From: Juglans regia
Taxonomy: Eukaryota > Streptophyta > Magnoliopsida > Fagales > Juglandaceae
Direction: 5' to 3'
Assembly: GCF_001411555.2 (NCBI RefSeq)
Contig: NC_049901.1
Location: 11,976,681 to 12,040,680, forward strand
DNA: 64,000 nt
Part shown: positions 33,054 through 46,523 of the stretch, piece by piece
Layout of the letters: each line of letters starts with the position of its first letter
How positions within the stretch are numbered: the first letter of the stretch is position 1
The notes under the pieces: model-generated
Told to the model about the DNA's origin: nothing
What the model saw: the letters and a program-made list of their open reading frames with translations, nothing else
Databases searched by the model: none
Translations under genes and position numbers: made by a program

Positions 33054-36000
33054 TCACACATTGGCTTTTTCTTCAACACTCCCCTTCTCTTCTGTTTTCT
33101 TTTCTTCAGATGCATCATCGTTTTTTGCCTCTTTAGCTGCTTTAGTTTCAAGTGCTTCCTGTGTTTCGGCCTTCTCTTCTGTTTTCTCGTTGGTTTGGGT
33201 TTCAGCCTCATTGGCAACATCTGGGTCTTCTGTTTTCTTGTCCTCGGATGTTTCATTTGTTTTGTCCTCTGCAGCTGCCTGTGTTTCGGCCTTCTCTTCT
33301 GTTTTCTCGTTGGTTTGGGTTTCAGCCTCATTGGCAACATCTGGGTCTTCTGTTTTCTTGTCCTCGGATGTTTCATTTGTTTTGTCCTCTGCAGCTGCCT
33401 GTGTTTCGGCCTTCTCTTCTGTTTTCTCGTTGGTTTGGGTTTCAGCCTCATTGGCAACATCTGGGTCTTCTGTTTTCTTGTCCTCGGATGTTTCATTTGT
33501 TTTGTCCTCTGCAGCTGCCTGTGTTTCGGCCTTCTCTTCTGTTTTCTCGTTGGTTTGGGTTTCAGCCTCATTGGCAACATCTGGGTCTTCTGTTTTCTTG
33601 TCCTCGGATGTTTCATTTGTTTTGTCCTCTGCAGCTGCCTGTGTTTCGGCCTTCTCTTCTGTTTTCTCGTTGGTTTGGGTTTCAGCCTCCTTAGGAGCAT
33701 CAGCAACATCTGGGTCTTGTGTTTTCTTGTCCTCGGATGTTTCATCAGTTTTGCCCTCTGCAGCTGGTGCCGTTTCAGTTGTTTTCTCTGTTTCGGCGGC
33801 CTTCTCGAGGGCATCATTGTCAGGGACGGCGATCTGTTCTACCAAAATTTCAGATTTCTCAACCTCCGAAAGCTTGGTCTCAGATTCATCTGTTGGTTCT
33901 TTTGTCACTGATAATTCTTCTTGTTTTAGTACTGGCTCCACTGCAGGTTTACCATCAGTTGAACCCTTCCCTTCTTCATTCTGCAAGTCAATAAAAAGAC
34001 AAAAAGAATTACTCCAGAGGCTATGGAAGAAAATGTCATCAATAATCTCCTGTGATATATAATCATTAGGTCTTAAAAATTCTACAGTGCACCAATCAAC
34101 AGCCAAACAAAAAAATAGAATCTAAATCATATGCCTGCAAATCAAACTATATGATTTTGAAGCTGAGGAAATAAAGATCAGAAATTCAATGGTCATCACC
34201 AACCACTTGACAAATCTCGTGCAAGGGGTCCCATTTTTATCAAATCAATAATACTCCCAACACAAACAGTACAAAATGGTCTTAAAATTAATTTGGTACA
34301 TTCACCTAAACCAGGTTCAGGCCTTATTACGTCCCCACCAACTGGGCATGTCCTTGTATCATGTTTATCAACAATCATTTTCAATGCACTCAAAGTCCAG
34401 CTTTAGTACATTGAGTATGAGTTGCTGAATCTGTCTAATTTTGCCATCCAAGTTGATTTACTTATAATCTGCCTCTCCACTTATCATATGCTAATATTAC
34501 TTCAAATATACCTCAAAAATGGCAAAAGAGAAATGCCACTACGCTTCACTCACTTTATCTATTGTGGTACTACAAAATGGTGTCGCTTGGCTTATTAAAA
34601 TAATTGAAAAAATATATATTCAAAATAAAATAACGTCCAAAAACACAAAAAGAAGAAGATTAAAATCCGAAATTCCATCTATCCTTTTATGTTTGTACCA
34701 CATTAAGATGATAAAATGAGTGGTATAAATTAGAGGGCATGGTAGCATTAAATGGAAAATTTTAAAATGAAGTACGAAGTTTGTGCGCAACTTCCCATGG
34801 TAAAATGAAACACAAATCCCCACTTTGGTTGAAGAGGAGATGAAGACACGCACAAGAAAGCTTTGAAAAGGCAGACAGATCTCATGGCTTGCCCTTCACA
34901 AAGGGTACGGCAGCATGAACCAACCGCGTAACTGCGCAGAAAATATCCAAATGGGGATCCAAAGAAGCGGGTGGGGCTCCACACTAGGACACGCTTCTTT
35001 GTCGTGAAATCAAAGATGTGATTCAATCATGAATATACCTAATATCGATTCTCTACCACTAAAAGATTCTAACCAAAGCAATCAACATGATGAAATCCGT
35101 CGCCGGCCTTGGCCTGAAATTTTTTTTTTTTTGGACTCGCGAATTTGACACAAAATCAATAAATTAATTTTTTTTTTTTAAAAAAACTGATCCGCTTAAT
35201 TAAATAGATCATATTAAAGTTGACTTAAATATGAGACTTTACACAATTTAAACCAGACACATGACATTCAAAACTGATAATTTTAGTCACAAACGTAATA
35301 TGCAATTAATATGAAAATAATGGATAAGGTTTGAGCGATTTGATCCATATAATTATATAATATTATTAAAATTAACTCATATACAATTGAATTTTTCTTG
35401 TCTCATCAAAATAGCGAATTACAAACAACATTTTTTTTTTTTTTAAAAGTTAACTTTGAGGGAAGAAATATTAAAAATTATATTAATTATAAAAGAAATG
35501 ATTTGTACAAATCTCAAATAGACAAGTCTTATATAAGTCATTGTAAAAAAGTAGATTTCATCTAAAAAAAAATTATTCTTTATTAATGAGACTCATTGTT
35601 TTATAAAATGCTTATATAAAATTTATCTATTTAAAATTTGTATTTAGTATTATTTTAATTATAAATTGACGTGAATAAAATTAATCATGACAGCACTTGA
35701 TTATTTAAATTAAAATATATTTTATAAATTAAATCCTTAAAACACGCAAATCCCACTTGGATAAGCATGGCGACAAAGAAGTCGGCAAAGCACAAAGATC
35801 AAATGGGTCAGCTTCGCCTATGGAGTATAGTTATAATGATTAATTTTCTTTTTCTGGGTATGGTAATGATTAATAAACTAGCACAAACTTCGCTGAAGTT
35901 TTCTCGAAATCAACAGCTAGCACTCTGTTTGGGACTCCAGAAAATGTTGTGGCCCATCGTGTTTTAAGATTATTACAAGGATTCGAAGATCAAAGCATGA

Positions 36001-36707
36001 GGAAAATATAATCTTTCAATGATCTTTCGTTTTCGTTCAGTTTATTGACAACCAAAGGGAACCAGAGAGATGAAATTCAATGACTAATCGATCGACCAGA
36101 TAAAAGCATATTAAGGAACTACCTAGTTTGAAAACGCAACAACGATTTGTGTTTCTTGGACCAAGAAACTAGAGAAACAGAAACCAGACAGATCGCCAAT
36201 CTTCAAAAGCTAAAATTTACAGACTTCTATGGGGCAGTTTAAGGAAAAAAAAGAAAGTTTTAAACCAAAAAAGGGAACGAAAGCGGGAGGGATTTTCACT
36301 TCCGTGACAGAAGTCAGAAGCAACAAAAAACCATTTCCAAGAACGTCAAACCAGATGAGATCAGAGATTTTTATTTCTTTATTTGCTTATTTATGGAACT
36401 TCGTGAAAAAGAAGGAAATTAAATTTGAAAACATGATTACCTCCTTGAACAAGTGGCTGAGAGAACGGCGCTTGATATCTTGGTCGTCAACTTTGTCATC
36501 ATCAACAATCTCCTTGACCTTATGATCATCGTCTTCCTCCTTCTTATCAGTCTTCTCAGCCTCCTCCTCGTTAACGCTAACGACAACAACGGCCGCCTCC
36601 TTCTCGTTCTTAACCGGTTCTTCAGCTGCACCGGCTTTCTCCTCCTTCACCGGCTCCGGAGCCGACGACTCCTTCAAGACCTTCGGTTTAGTCGCACACC
36701 CTCCCAT
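33054..36707 (-). CDS. Acidic tandem-repeat protein, N-myristoylation motif
   Basis: Two exons on the minus strand: 36707-36441 (89 codons) and 33980-33054. The intron of 2.46 kb has GT-AG ends and phase 0, giving 397 aa. The protein begins MGGCATKPK, so Gly2 is a likely myristoylation site with Cys4 a possible palmitoylation site. The rest is rich in Glu, Lys, Thr and Ala and very probably disordered. Residues of exon 2 hold a 40-aa unit (EDKKTEDPDVANEAETQTNE then KTEEKAETQ...) in four near-identical copies plus a diverged first one. Plants have neurofilament-like acidic proteins with a similar MGGC start, but the function is unknown. The intron contains no gene I can support. Membrane tethering is an inference from the start alone. 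Confidence 0.8.
33158..33690 (-). repeat. 120-bp coding tandem repeat, four identical units
   Basis: The blocks starting at 33181, 33301, 33421 and 33541 repeat base for base over 120 bp as far as I can compare them. The fifth, from 33661, diverges and carries a short insertion (CTTAGGAGCATCAG). The period is 40 codons, so the reading frame is kept. Identity without silent differences points to recent amplification or gene conversion. Confidence 0.9.
33981..36440 (-). other. Intron of the acidic-repeat gene
   Basis: The intron is AT-rich. It contains dispersed-repeat text near 35130-35700 (ATTAATTTTTTTTTTTAAAA and related) and no supported gene. A short open frame at 35767-35967 beginning MATKKSAKHK resembles nothing I know and lacks neighbouring support. 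Confidence 0.5.
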
Positions 36708-36791
36708 CTCTCTCTCTCTCTCTCTATAAAAAAACTCAGAACTCCTTGCTAATTTCTCTCTCTAGAGCTTGTAGAAGGCCAACAGAGAAGG

Positions 36792-36800
36792 CTTTTTATA
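36792..36800 (-). promoter_or_regulatory. TATA box of the acidic-repeat gene
   Basis: TATAAAAAG on the minus strand lies about 85 bases upstream of the start codon at 36707. A CT microsatellite, common in plant 5' UTRs, lies between (36708-36726). Both the motif and the spacing are good. Confidence 0.6.
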
Positions 36801-36809
36801 AGGAAAGAA

Positions 36810-38373
36810 TTCGGCTGTTGTGTACGAGTTCCGACATTTGTTCTGCGGCAAAGAAATAAACTTTCACAATACTAATATATATTATATATATAGTAAAATG
36901 TCATTTTTTTTGTTTGTAAATGCCATTTTCCTTTTTTATTTTGAGGGTCACAGCCACAGGCTGTTAATTTTTGGGGGTCACAGTTCTACTGACTGTTGCA
37001 ATTAGTTAAAATCATACGGAGGATAAAAAAAAAAAAAACAACAAAAAAAACAAAGGGAAACTTGTTCGGATTGATTTGAGGTTTTGAGAACTGAAACATG
37101 GGAAGTGGAGATTGCCTGTTAAGAGTTTTCGACAGATTGTTTAGGTGGGTGAAAAAAACATACGGTTTGACCGAGGGACCTCTGGCTGGGGTGGTTTGGT
37201 GAGGTTGCGTGTGTGCTTTTCATTTACAGCGAGGCACGTGAATAAAGAAATGATACATGCACATACAGATTATAAATTAATATAATTTTATATAATTTGT
37301 AAAATTTATTTTATAATAAAAATATTTTTATAATCTGATATATCATATTAAAATATATTAATTTATAAATTTATTTTTATATAATTTTTTATATTTTAAT
37401 TATTATTATTATTATTATTTTATGAATATGAGAAATTGGGATTGGAGGGTTGTGCACCTTTATAATGTGAGTTGGATGTTTTCTGTAAGTGGGTCCGATC
37501 CATCCTGGTTGGCATATGGTGGACTATTGGAGTTTGTAATTAGTCATGTGGACCCGCCTTGATGAACATGGGATTAGTGGTCCATTAGCCATTTAATTTA
37601 ATTTTTTTTATAAACATTCCTCTTCTTTTGGTTCAATTATGTGATCCTTTCATGTATTTTTGGTTCAAGAAAATATACTTGTTAGTCTGTTTATTGATAT
37701 ATATATATTGAATATATTATTAATGTAAAAATGGAAAAACTTCCATATCATCTGCTATAAAAAAATATTGATATTTTGACATTTTTTATATGTCAATGAC
37801 TCTAATATTATTATCTTTTTGTTCTTATTGGATTGATATTTTAATAGTTTTTGTGACTATATATATATATATATTAAATAATGTCTTATGGTCTGATGAC
37901 ATAAAAAAAATAAAAAATAAAAAATAGAGCCATCATGTGGATCGTTTTAAATGGGCAGGGGTTATGCAAGGAGCATTAAAATTTCATAAATGAAATGCAA
38001 TACATTGAATATATATAACTTTGTAATTATCAATAATGATGTTGATAAATATGTAGAAATATGTTTGGGGTGACCATTCAAATTCAGTTTTAGGATGCTT
38101 CCAGATGCATAGATCTAAAAAAAATCCAATCACCTGCCCATTTGATGACTGTTCTTAATGACTTATTAAGAGATTATTCAACAGTCATCGCTAATATATG
38201 TTGTGACGATGATGACAGCGCAACTAAGTTGTCGAACCTAAGGCCAATGATTAAAAAAAAAATATGCTTCTTAAAATAATGGCTTTAGGATCTCGTAAAA
38301 GGGCATATTCATTTTTACCTGTAATTTTTTTGGAACAGGTCCAATTATACATACAAATTACAAGCATTTATAC

Positions 38374-38406
<33 letters not shown>

Positions 38407-41054
38407 AAGTAATGCTAGGTACATTTTTTATTTGGAGACTGTAATGTAAATCTAGATAATTTTATTTTTAAAAATTTTTAAAATTAGAAAATTATTTTTC
38501 TTAAAATGATATTTTTTTTCATTTAATAAAAAATCTATACATATAGTCCTTATTTATAGACTATAAATAAAATTTCTCATATATATATATATATATATAA
38601 ATATATATTGAGTTCTTAGAATGTGTGAATTGTCTGCATCTCGCATTCCCATCCTCTGTATTAATTATGAGGATTTGTACAGTTTGATGAACAAATTCGC
38701 TTAAACTTTTTTTTGTATTAACTAAAGGACAAAAAATACATCGTTACGGGGGACATTGTTAATTATCATTTTTCATGACTTGGAAAAAATGGAGAATATT
38801 CAGTGAGAGTCAGGAACAATATTGCAGAGCTGTGTTGTTTTTGGCCGGCGGAATATGCCGATATCCTATATATGCTTTGGTTTTTGGGATTATACATATA
38901 ATTATGGGTGATGCTACAGTTGCTGCTAGGAGCTCCTGCTGGAATACAGTATTATTTTATATGTATTTTATTTAAATAATTTTTTATATAGATTTTTTAA
39001 TATTTTAAAATATTTTAAAAAAATAAAATAAATTTAAAACATCATCAAGAAAATATTTTCTTAATTAGAAAGTAAAAAATATATATATTAAAAAATACTT
39101 TCTTAATCACGAAGTAAAATAAAAAATTATAAAAAATATTTTTTAATAATATTACGATTTTTTTTAAAAAATATATATTTAAAATAGTCATGCTACAGCT
39201 CTCGTTGGGCTTTGTTGGGCTTAACATGTACTTTTCTATGTGTATTTTTTTAATTTATTTTTTATATTTTTAAAAAATATTCAGAATAGGGTGAGAGCAA
39301 AATAAGGTGAAGGAGAGAGAGAATGGGTAAGAAGAAATGAGAAGGAAGAGAGAATGAGGCGAGCGAGCTCTTCAAACAAATTTGCCAGGGAAAGGCTGAC
39401 CACATTATTTTTGAAGACTGACCGTCCAAAGACCATCTATAATCTGACATCTGATGACAGCGCATATTATTCAACTGATCGCTTACACGACTAGTTATAT
39501 TTGATGGTGTTCCAATGAAATGTTTTAAAATGGTCTAAATCAAAGTGTTAATACCATCAGGTTGAGCCATCCCGATAGTTTCATCAAAAATAGGTAACCC
39601 TTCTTTATTACGCTTGACAGCGTTCTGAATGGTTTCCTTAGTGTCATTTTTATATTTTTAAAAAATAAAATAAAATAAAAATATTATTAAAAAACACTTC
39701 CTTAATCAGAAAGTAAAAAAAAAAATTATTAAAAAATATTTTCTTAATCACGAAGTAGAATAAATATTATTTTTTATATAATATTTATTCTATTTTGTGA
39801 TTAAAAAAATATTTTTTAATAATATTATAATTTTTATTTTATTTTTTTAAAATATTTAAAATTATTAAAAATATCTATATAAAAAAAACTAAAAAAAAAT
39901 ACATATAAAAAAGTGCTAGAGCCCAACAGATCCCCAGCAGGACATCTAGCATTTTCCTATAATTAAAGAAGGTCGATAAGTGGTGGTGTCCCAATAATTA
40001 CATCGTGTTGGCCATTACAATTAACCATCAATTTGTTTCTAATTTCTTTATTTTTCTCTCCGTTTGTATTCATGCTTCCACGTTCTGTACCTTTCCTTTT
40101 GCGTGTCTTATCATTACATTCACTTAATCCCAACATTTTTTGTTGGAAGTTTTTATATATCATATAATTTTCATTTTGTTTTTATTTTATTGAGGTGATA
40201 TTTTCTATCAATTTTTAGATTTTTTTTTTAAAAAATAATTTAATGATAATAAAAGTATCACATTTTATATATAAAAAATAATATTTTCAGTCGCATGTAT
40301 TGTGTAATTTTTTTGATAAAAATGAACAAATATATATAAAATTTATAAAAAAAAAATTAATTTTTTAATAATAAATCTCATTCTTTTTTAAAAGGAGTGC
40401 GCAATGCAACTTGCATAAGTAATATTTGTATCTAACATTACTCTAATTTATATAATAAGATTATCAAAATATTGAAACTTAAATGTGATATGTACCATTA
40501 CTTTTTTTTCCCCTCGTGTAACGAGTAATTCGGAGGATTTTGGTCACTTTGTCTTCTCGCCAAGTGAGCTCTATCCTACACAGTAAATTCCATACTTTGT
40601 GTAATTTTTTACTTTTAAGTTTAGATTATCTTCGTCGACCCATCGGATATCATGCATCGATCGACCGTCTGGCCTGTGTAAAAATCGACATCAACAAATC
40701 TTATTCCTGACTATATATAAATTATGATCGATGTTTAGGAAGTCATACATATATAGGAAGAGAAATAATATTTATAATCATGAATGTATAAGCATCATAT
40801 AATCACTTAAAAAAAATAAATATGAAATTTACATAAAAAAAAATTAATTTGTTAATTATGAACCTCACTTTTTTTTAAAATGACTGTACGATACCTATAC
40901 ATTTCACGAATGCATGTAGCATTACTCATATAGGAATATATCCATCTCTCCAGAATATAGAGATTTCGATGATTCCTCCGTTCCAACCGCGAGAGCTCTG
41001 ATATTGACTTCGTCTATGGCCGGAATACTGACGGATAACGTATCTCAAATAGTG
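36810..41054. other. AT-rich intergenic DNA, no gene seen
   Basis: It contains several TA microsatellites (37859-37872, 38375-38407, 38578-38600), AT-rich dispersed repeats at about 37240-37400 and 40283-40930, and the MITE pair at 38908-39956. No open frame has recognisable content. Confidence 0.5.
38908..39956. mobile_element. Clustered ATGCTA-ended MITEs
   Basis: The left end GATGCTACAGTTGCTGCTAG (38910) mirrors the complement of the right end (39956 back), which reads AAAATGCTAGATGTCCTGCT. A third similar end, CATGCTACAGCTCTCGTTGG, lies at about 39190. The AT core shares CTTAATCA(C)GAAGTA repeats. About 350 bp (39287-39640) do not look like the family and may be an insertion. Confidence 0.45.
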
Positions 41055-41062
41055 CGCGCGCA

Positions 41063-41776
41063 TAAGGGTGTAAACTCAAACCAGAAAACCGAAAAATCGG
41101 TCCGGACCGGATCGGACCGAACCGGGCCGGTTTTACCGGTTTTGAACCGGTCCGGTCTGGAACCGGTTTTTAAAATGTAAAAACCGGCCGGTTTCGGTAT
41201 TTTTTAGACCGGACCGGTTGATTAAAAAAAATAAAAAAAATATTTTTATATATAAGTTTTATACAAAATATTTTTTATATATTAAATATTAATATATATA
41301 AGTTTTATATATAATGTATAATTATAAATTTTTATGTGAAATTTTTATATATAATTATATATTCATATATGAAATAATTTCTTATTATAATTTATAAATT
41401 TTTACATAAAATATTAATACTAAATCACTAAAAGTTTTTAACTAATACTAATATATAACTTATAATTATATCAATAGTCTAATATTAATACTATTATATA
41501 ATCTAATATATTAATAAAAGTATAAAACAGTTTTTTTTAAATTAATTTTTTTTTTTTAATTTTATAAAAAAAATTTTAATGACAAATTGTGAAACTTACA
41601 TTTTAAAAAAACCGAAAAACCAGACTGGACCGGACCAAAAACGGGTAAAACCGGAAGTATCGATTTAGGAGGGTAACCAGTACGTAATCAGTTTTGAAAA
41701 ATACAAAACTGGTACATACCGGTTCGATCCTAGATTTTACCTAAAACTAGATCGGACCAGACCGGTTATGCCCCTA
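41063..41776. mobile_element. Non-autonomous hAT-like element, 714 bp
   Basis: CGCGCGCA is present at 41055-41062 and 41777-41784, a perfect 8-bp target duplication. The element begins TAAGGGTGTAAAC and, from the other side, TAGGGGCATAACC, which are imperfect inverted ends. Subterminal CCGG-rich blocks (ACCGGACCGG, GGTTTTACCGG) flank an AT-rich core. No transposase frame is present. Confidence 0.75.
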
Positions 41777-41784
41777 CGCGCGCA

Positions 41785-42009
41785 TGATGAAATAATATTG
41801 ATCATTAAAGAATAAATAAAAAGAGGGCAAAATCAATAATAATGTACACGACGTTAGAGTGCGACAGGACGACTTCCGACCAGGATCATTTATATATGTT
41901 TGCTTTGATGAACCAAGCTAACTTATGCTAGCCATGCATGTACCCTGTCTCCATTTTAGAAGCCAAAATATATAGAGATGTCTCTCCTCCAAACGTGAAA
42001 ATGATCCAT

Positions 42010-42070
<61 letters not shown>

Positions 42071-43518
42071 TACAACATATATATCGTTGTTTTCCATGAC
42101 TACATTTGGTGCAAAAAAACCCTAAAATATTCAGTGAGAAAATAGTATTTCCGACAAGAACCTCTCATGACTTACTCGGCAGAAATGCTTCGCCACAAAA
42201 TGTATATATATATATATATATATATATATTGAGAGAATAAAAGGTATATATTAACGTATAAATAAAAGACCACTAATTTTTTCGCGCATTAATACATGCA
42301 TGCATGCATGGGTTATTGTCCATCGGTTGGTCCATGCATGCATGCGATATTGTACCCTATCCGTTCAAGTTAAATATTGCAAGTGCATCATCAATCTACG
42401 TTTTAGGGCAGGTTTGGGGGCTAAAACAAAATACAAAATTCTCATCTCATCTCATCTCATCATTAAATTTTTTTTAAATTCTTATACAAAATATAATAAA
42501 CAATTTAATTTTTTCAAATCCAAATACGCTTTTTTCAAATCTCAAAACAATAATAATATTAAAACTTAATATTTTAAACTTCAAAACAAAACATAAAATT
42601 CTCATCTCACCCCCCAAACCTACCCTTAATTTTCAAATTAAATGTACGACCTTATAAGATCACCCCAGCCGGCTGATAGCGTGACTTTTTTTTTTTCAAA
42701 ATATATATACATCTCAAATAATATTATATATTAATTAGACAAATTTAGAATTTAGGTTTGAATAGACATAAGTACGTACGATCGACATGTGTGTTGCAAC
42801 TTGCAAGTTAGCAACATTTAATAATATTGAGTATGTAATGAGCGACGTTTAATATAACTTATTCAAAGTGCTGTGAAAAAAAGATGTTTTCTCCAATGTT
42901 TTGGTTATGGATGCCATGTTCAACCATATTTTTCCACGCGAGTACTGTTTCTTTAAACAATATTTTTTAGCAGACTTTCGTGACCTGCCATCTCTGTCTC
43001 TGTATTTTTAGTTCTTACAAACTACATGAATAGCAAATGATGATACTCAGACATGCAAGTTGGCATCTCCATGACGATCTATTTCAAGTATGATGATACA
43101 GTAGAATGTGGATCCTCTTATTAAGGATTGCGTTGATCTTTAGGTTGATTAGTTTTTTCATTTTAAATGCCAAATACACGGAAATAGTGCATGATGGACA
43201 GTACTATTCACGTATTCATTCGGCACTCAACCATATTTAATTAGTCAATGTTGACGTGGCTTGTACATGATAATGTCTAATTGTTAATCTATTTTTTCTT
43301 CCGCTAAACTGTCATGTCACATAATAGTGTCATGTGTCATGGCATGACATGTTAGAGTAGACCGCTAATCGGCAAATAATTAGAGTTAATTATGGACGTG
43401 GCATGCCACTTGGCATTGTCACATAAGTTGTTAAATGATATATATACAGTATATGATAAACTGTTCACCGTGTACTAGAATTAGAAGTACCTTAATTTTC
43501 AAACTTATAAGACGTATC
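41785..43518. other. Intergenic DNA, no gene seen
   Basis: It holds a compound (CA)n(TA)n microsatellite at 42010-42066, a second TA run at 42204-42229, an ATGC-repeat at 42296-42310, and a MITE (42405-42626). The remainder shows no coding content. Confidence 0.5.
42405..42626. mobile_element. MITE, GTTTGG variant of the CGTTTG family
   Basis: The ends are AGGGCAGGTTTGGGGG and, inverted, AGGGTAGGTTTGGGGG, matching at 15 of 16 bases. Inside are CTCATCTCATCTCATCTCAT and, at the other side, TTCTCATCTCACC. The core is AT-rich. Confidence 0.65.
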
Positions 43519-44653
43519 ATGTAACACCTGAGTCTAGTACAAAGTTCATAAAAAAGTTTTTTATTTGGATTAATATGTATGAAAAGTTCACTTGAGATTT
43601 AACAAGTAATTTTAAAACAGAATACGGGCCCAAAATTTATTTTGTCAGAGTATGGATTTTATTGAGTTTGATAATTAGATTAAAATCTTTAACGAACCAA
43701 GTGGGAATTGGTCCGAAGAATTTATGGGACAAGTTGGATTATTTTATAAGTTGAGTCGAGGCTCATTAGTGATGGTTAATACTCAACGCATGAAAATATG
43801 GTTAAATCAAAAAGATTATTTGGACTATACTAACTGGCCCTGCCCATTTATTAATTCCATACACTATCCAAGATGTGGGCCTAAATACTTTGAAATGGGC
43901 CCAAAAATCCAAGTCCGTAAGAACCAAAGATTACAATCCACACCATGCACGTCTTCACGCCCATTTCCACTAGGGCTCATGGTAAGGTGTATATATATAC
44001 ATACGTAACCTGCATGTTGATAGTTTACCAAGTTAGTGTTGTCGCTACTTGAGTTTTCAGTGAAGCAACTCCTCCATGTAGCTGCCGCCAACCACTGCTC
44101 AAGGCTTAGCCTAGGGCACCTCCACAAGCTACCAGCCCACGTTACCGTTGACCCATACTCCTCTGCCGCATCAACCCACGTTCAATAGCTTCTCCACGCC
44201 TCTTTCCAGAGCCGCAGATAAAGCTAGCCTTCTCCTCAACCACTCGTGGTGCCATCACAGTAACCCACAAGTGGTGCCACCGCAGTTCATCACATGAAGT
44301 TCTCTATTTTTACCACACCGAAATAGAGCAGCCCCATCCTCCTAGCTTTAGATCCCATTAGATGCCACCAGCCACAGCACGGTGAAGTCCAGAAATGCCA
44401 GCCAGCCAGCCTCCCCTCACCCACATGCCAGTATTCCCGTAACCTCACATTCGACCTTTTCCCCCACTATTTTTTTTTTCGTCTCTTTTTCTTGTATCTC
44501 TCTTCCTCTCTCAGAACAACACCACCACCCATAAGGGAAGCCTTCATGAACTTAATTATGTTCGACCTCTAGGTCTACCATTGCACAACTCTGTCGCACG
44601 ATTTGTTTTTCCTCTCAGTAAGCCACTGTCACTTCTATGTTCCTCCCTCTCAC

Positions 44654-44692
<39 letters not shown>

Positions 44693-46250
44693 GCTCAGCC
44701 ACCCAGCTCGCCAACATCTTTGCTTCACCACCCAGATCTGCCGTGTCTCCCTTCCCTCTTGGTAAGCCTTAGTCGTATCACCCTTCTGCTTGTGCTTGCC
44801 TTGTTTTCAAAATAGGAAAGATTCATTTGTCTCCCATAAAGCTTCGCATAAAATAGAGTAATTTTTATAGAATTACACATATGTCCTTTGAGTTACAAGC
44901 CAAAGCAAATTTGTTTTGAACTTGTATTTTTAAGTTGGGGGTGATTTTTCTCACTATGGGCCTCAGTTGGTTTGCAGAGAATTAATATAATATTTGAAGT
45001 GGGCCTAGTCTCACTTAATATTAGTACAAAAATTTTATTTTTCAGAAATATTTTAGAATTAATGTATTAGTTAGAGAAATTAAGTGGATATCGATGAATT
45101 TGGAAAGTAATTATATTTTAGGGTTAAGAGAATTTTAGACATTTAGGAAAAATAGGTTCTTTTAGTATTTTAGGTTGAAGTGTCGAAATACGTGTTTGAT
45201 TAATAATTTACGAAAATTATGTGACTATTTTATAGGTGATGATTAATAATTACTCGGCACTGTTGTTAGAAAATTTTGAAAAAGCTAAAAAGTCAATATA
45301 AGCAAGGTTTCATATGTTAGATTTTGCATAAAAAAAATAAATTGAGGTTAATTTTAGAAAAATATGCATATTTTGTTAAATTTGAAACAATCTCAGTTAT
45401 TTATTCTCTATTACATACGAAATCTGTGTAAAAAGTATTTTTGTTATGACTGGTGTAAATATGAGTTATTTTTGACATTTTTTTTCTGAACTGTGCAAAA
45501 AAACAAAAAAAAACGAATATGAATATTTGTGTATAATTATGTGAAAATGATATAATTCTGTTCACTACTCTGTCTTGATAAGATGTGGCATCTGAAAACT
45601 TTTAGTATGACATTCTGATTCTGTATATGATTTTGTTTATGCTCTACTCTGACCTTATCATGGATGTAAAACTGTGGTATCTGTTTGAGTTGGTATCAAC
45701 TTTTCTATTTCCTGTGCACGCACTTTGGAAGCAAAGTGATTTTCTACATGTTCTTTCATGTGTGCACACTCGGAGCTCCGAGAATAATAAAGAGAATATT
45801 TCACATTCCGTTTCTACTCAATTTGCCGAATGGGTTAGCACAACCCTACTACGAGGGCTAAATGTGAAATTCTGTTCTGATATGATGCTCAGTTATGTTA
45901 TGTCAAAGGATTTTTGAATATGAATGTTTTGATGTATCGCTCTGATATTTTGATAAAATGTTGCATAAGTCACCCATTATCTCCACAATATTCTTCGGAT
46001 GATTTAATTGTTTCAGTTGAGAATCAAAATTAGAAAGCATGGGCGAGATGATTGAAGTATAGTGGATTAAGTACAAAAAGATGTTATGGTTATTGGAGAA
46101 TATTATTCAGTAAATTTGTCATATTCTGATAACATGGTATGTTGAGAGGTTGATATTTATATTAAAAGTTTGTGGTATTTTTAGTTAATTATTTTGAAAT
46201 AGTTGGTTTAAAACATTGAGGTTTATGTATAATTGAAAATTTGGAGCTTA
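43519..46250 (+). other. Possible long LTR-like region, no gene
   Basis: It opens with TGTAACACCTGAGTC, a typical start of long plant LTRs, and includes C-rich then CT-microsatellite text (44661-44689) and AT-rich tracts. No gag or pol is seen, and I found no matching TG...CA end, so this is a guess. Open frames here are short and have no family resemblance. Confidence 0.25.
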
Positions 46251-46297
46251 TATCTGGATAGTGAGATAATCTTTGACACCTTTGCTATTGAGAATTA

Positions 46298-46467
46298 GAG
46301 CATTGGCAATGCAAGTCTAAAGTTTAGCTAGATGTGAGAAAAAGCCTCCACATTGGACTAGCCAATGGTCCAAAGCTTAAGACTTGAGTTACAATAAATC
46401 TTGAGTCCTCTCCAAACATGGCGAGTCACTGTTCACATTGGAAAGACATATTTTATTATTTGATCTT

Positions 46468-46523
<56 letters not shown>

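Noticed and set aside
33006..34062. Long open frames on the plus strand across the acidic-repeat exon (up to 333 aa)
   Set aside because: They mirror the minus-strand exon. The 120-bp repeat length is a multiple of 3 and lacks stops in these frames; they show low-complexity Phe/Cys/Leu/Ser composition and no domain.
35767..35967. 66-aa frame beginning MATKKSAKHK
   Set aside because: It lies inside the intron of the opposite-strand gene, with no domain, no splice partners and an AT-rich surrounding.
42010..42229. Regular repeats that might suggest a CRISPR-like array
   Set aside because: They are simple (CA)n and (TA)n microsatellites without spaced unique sequences, in a plant nuclear context.
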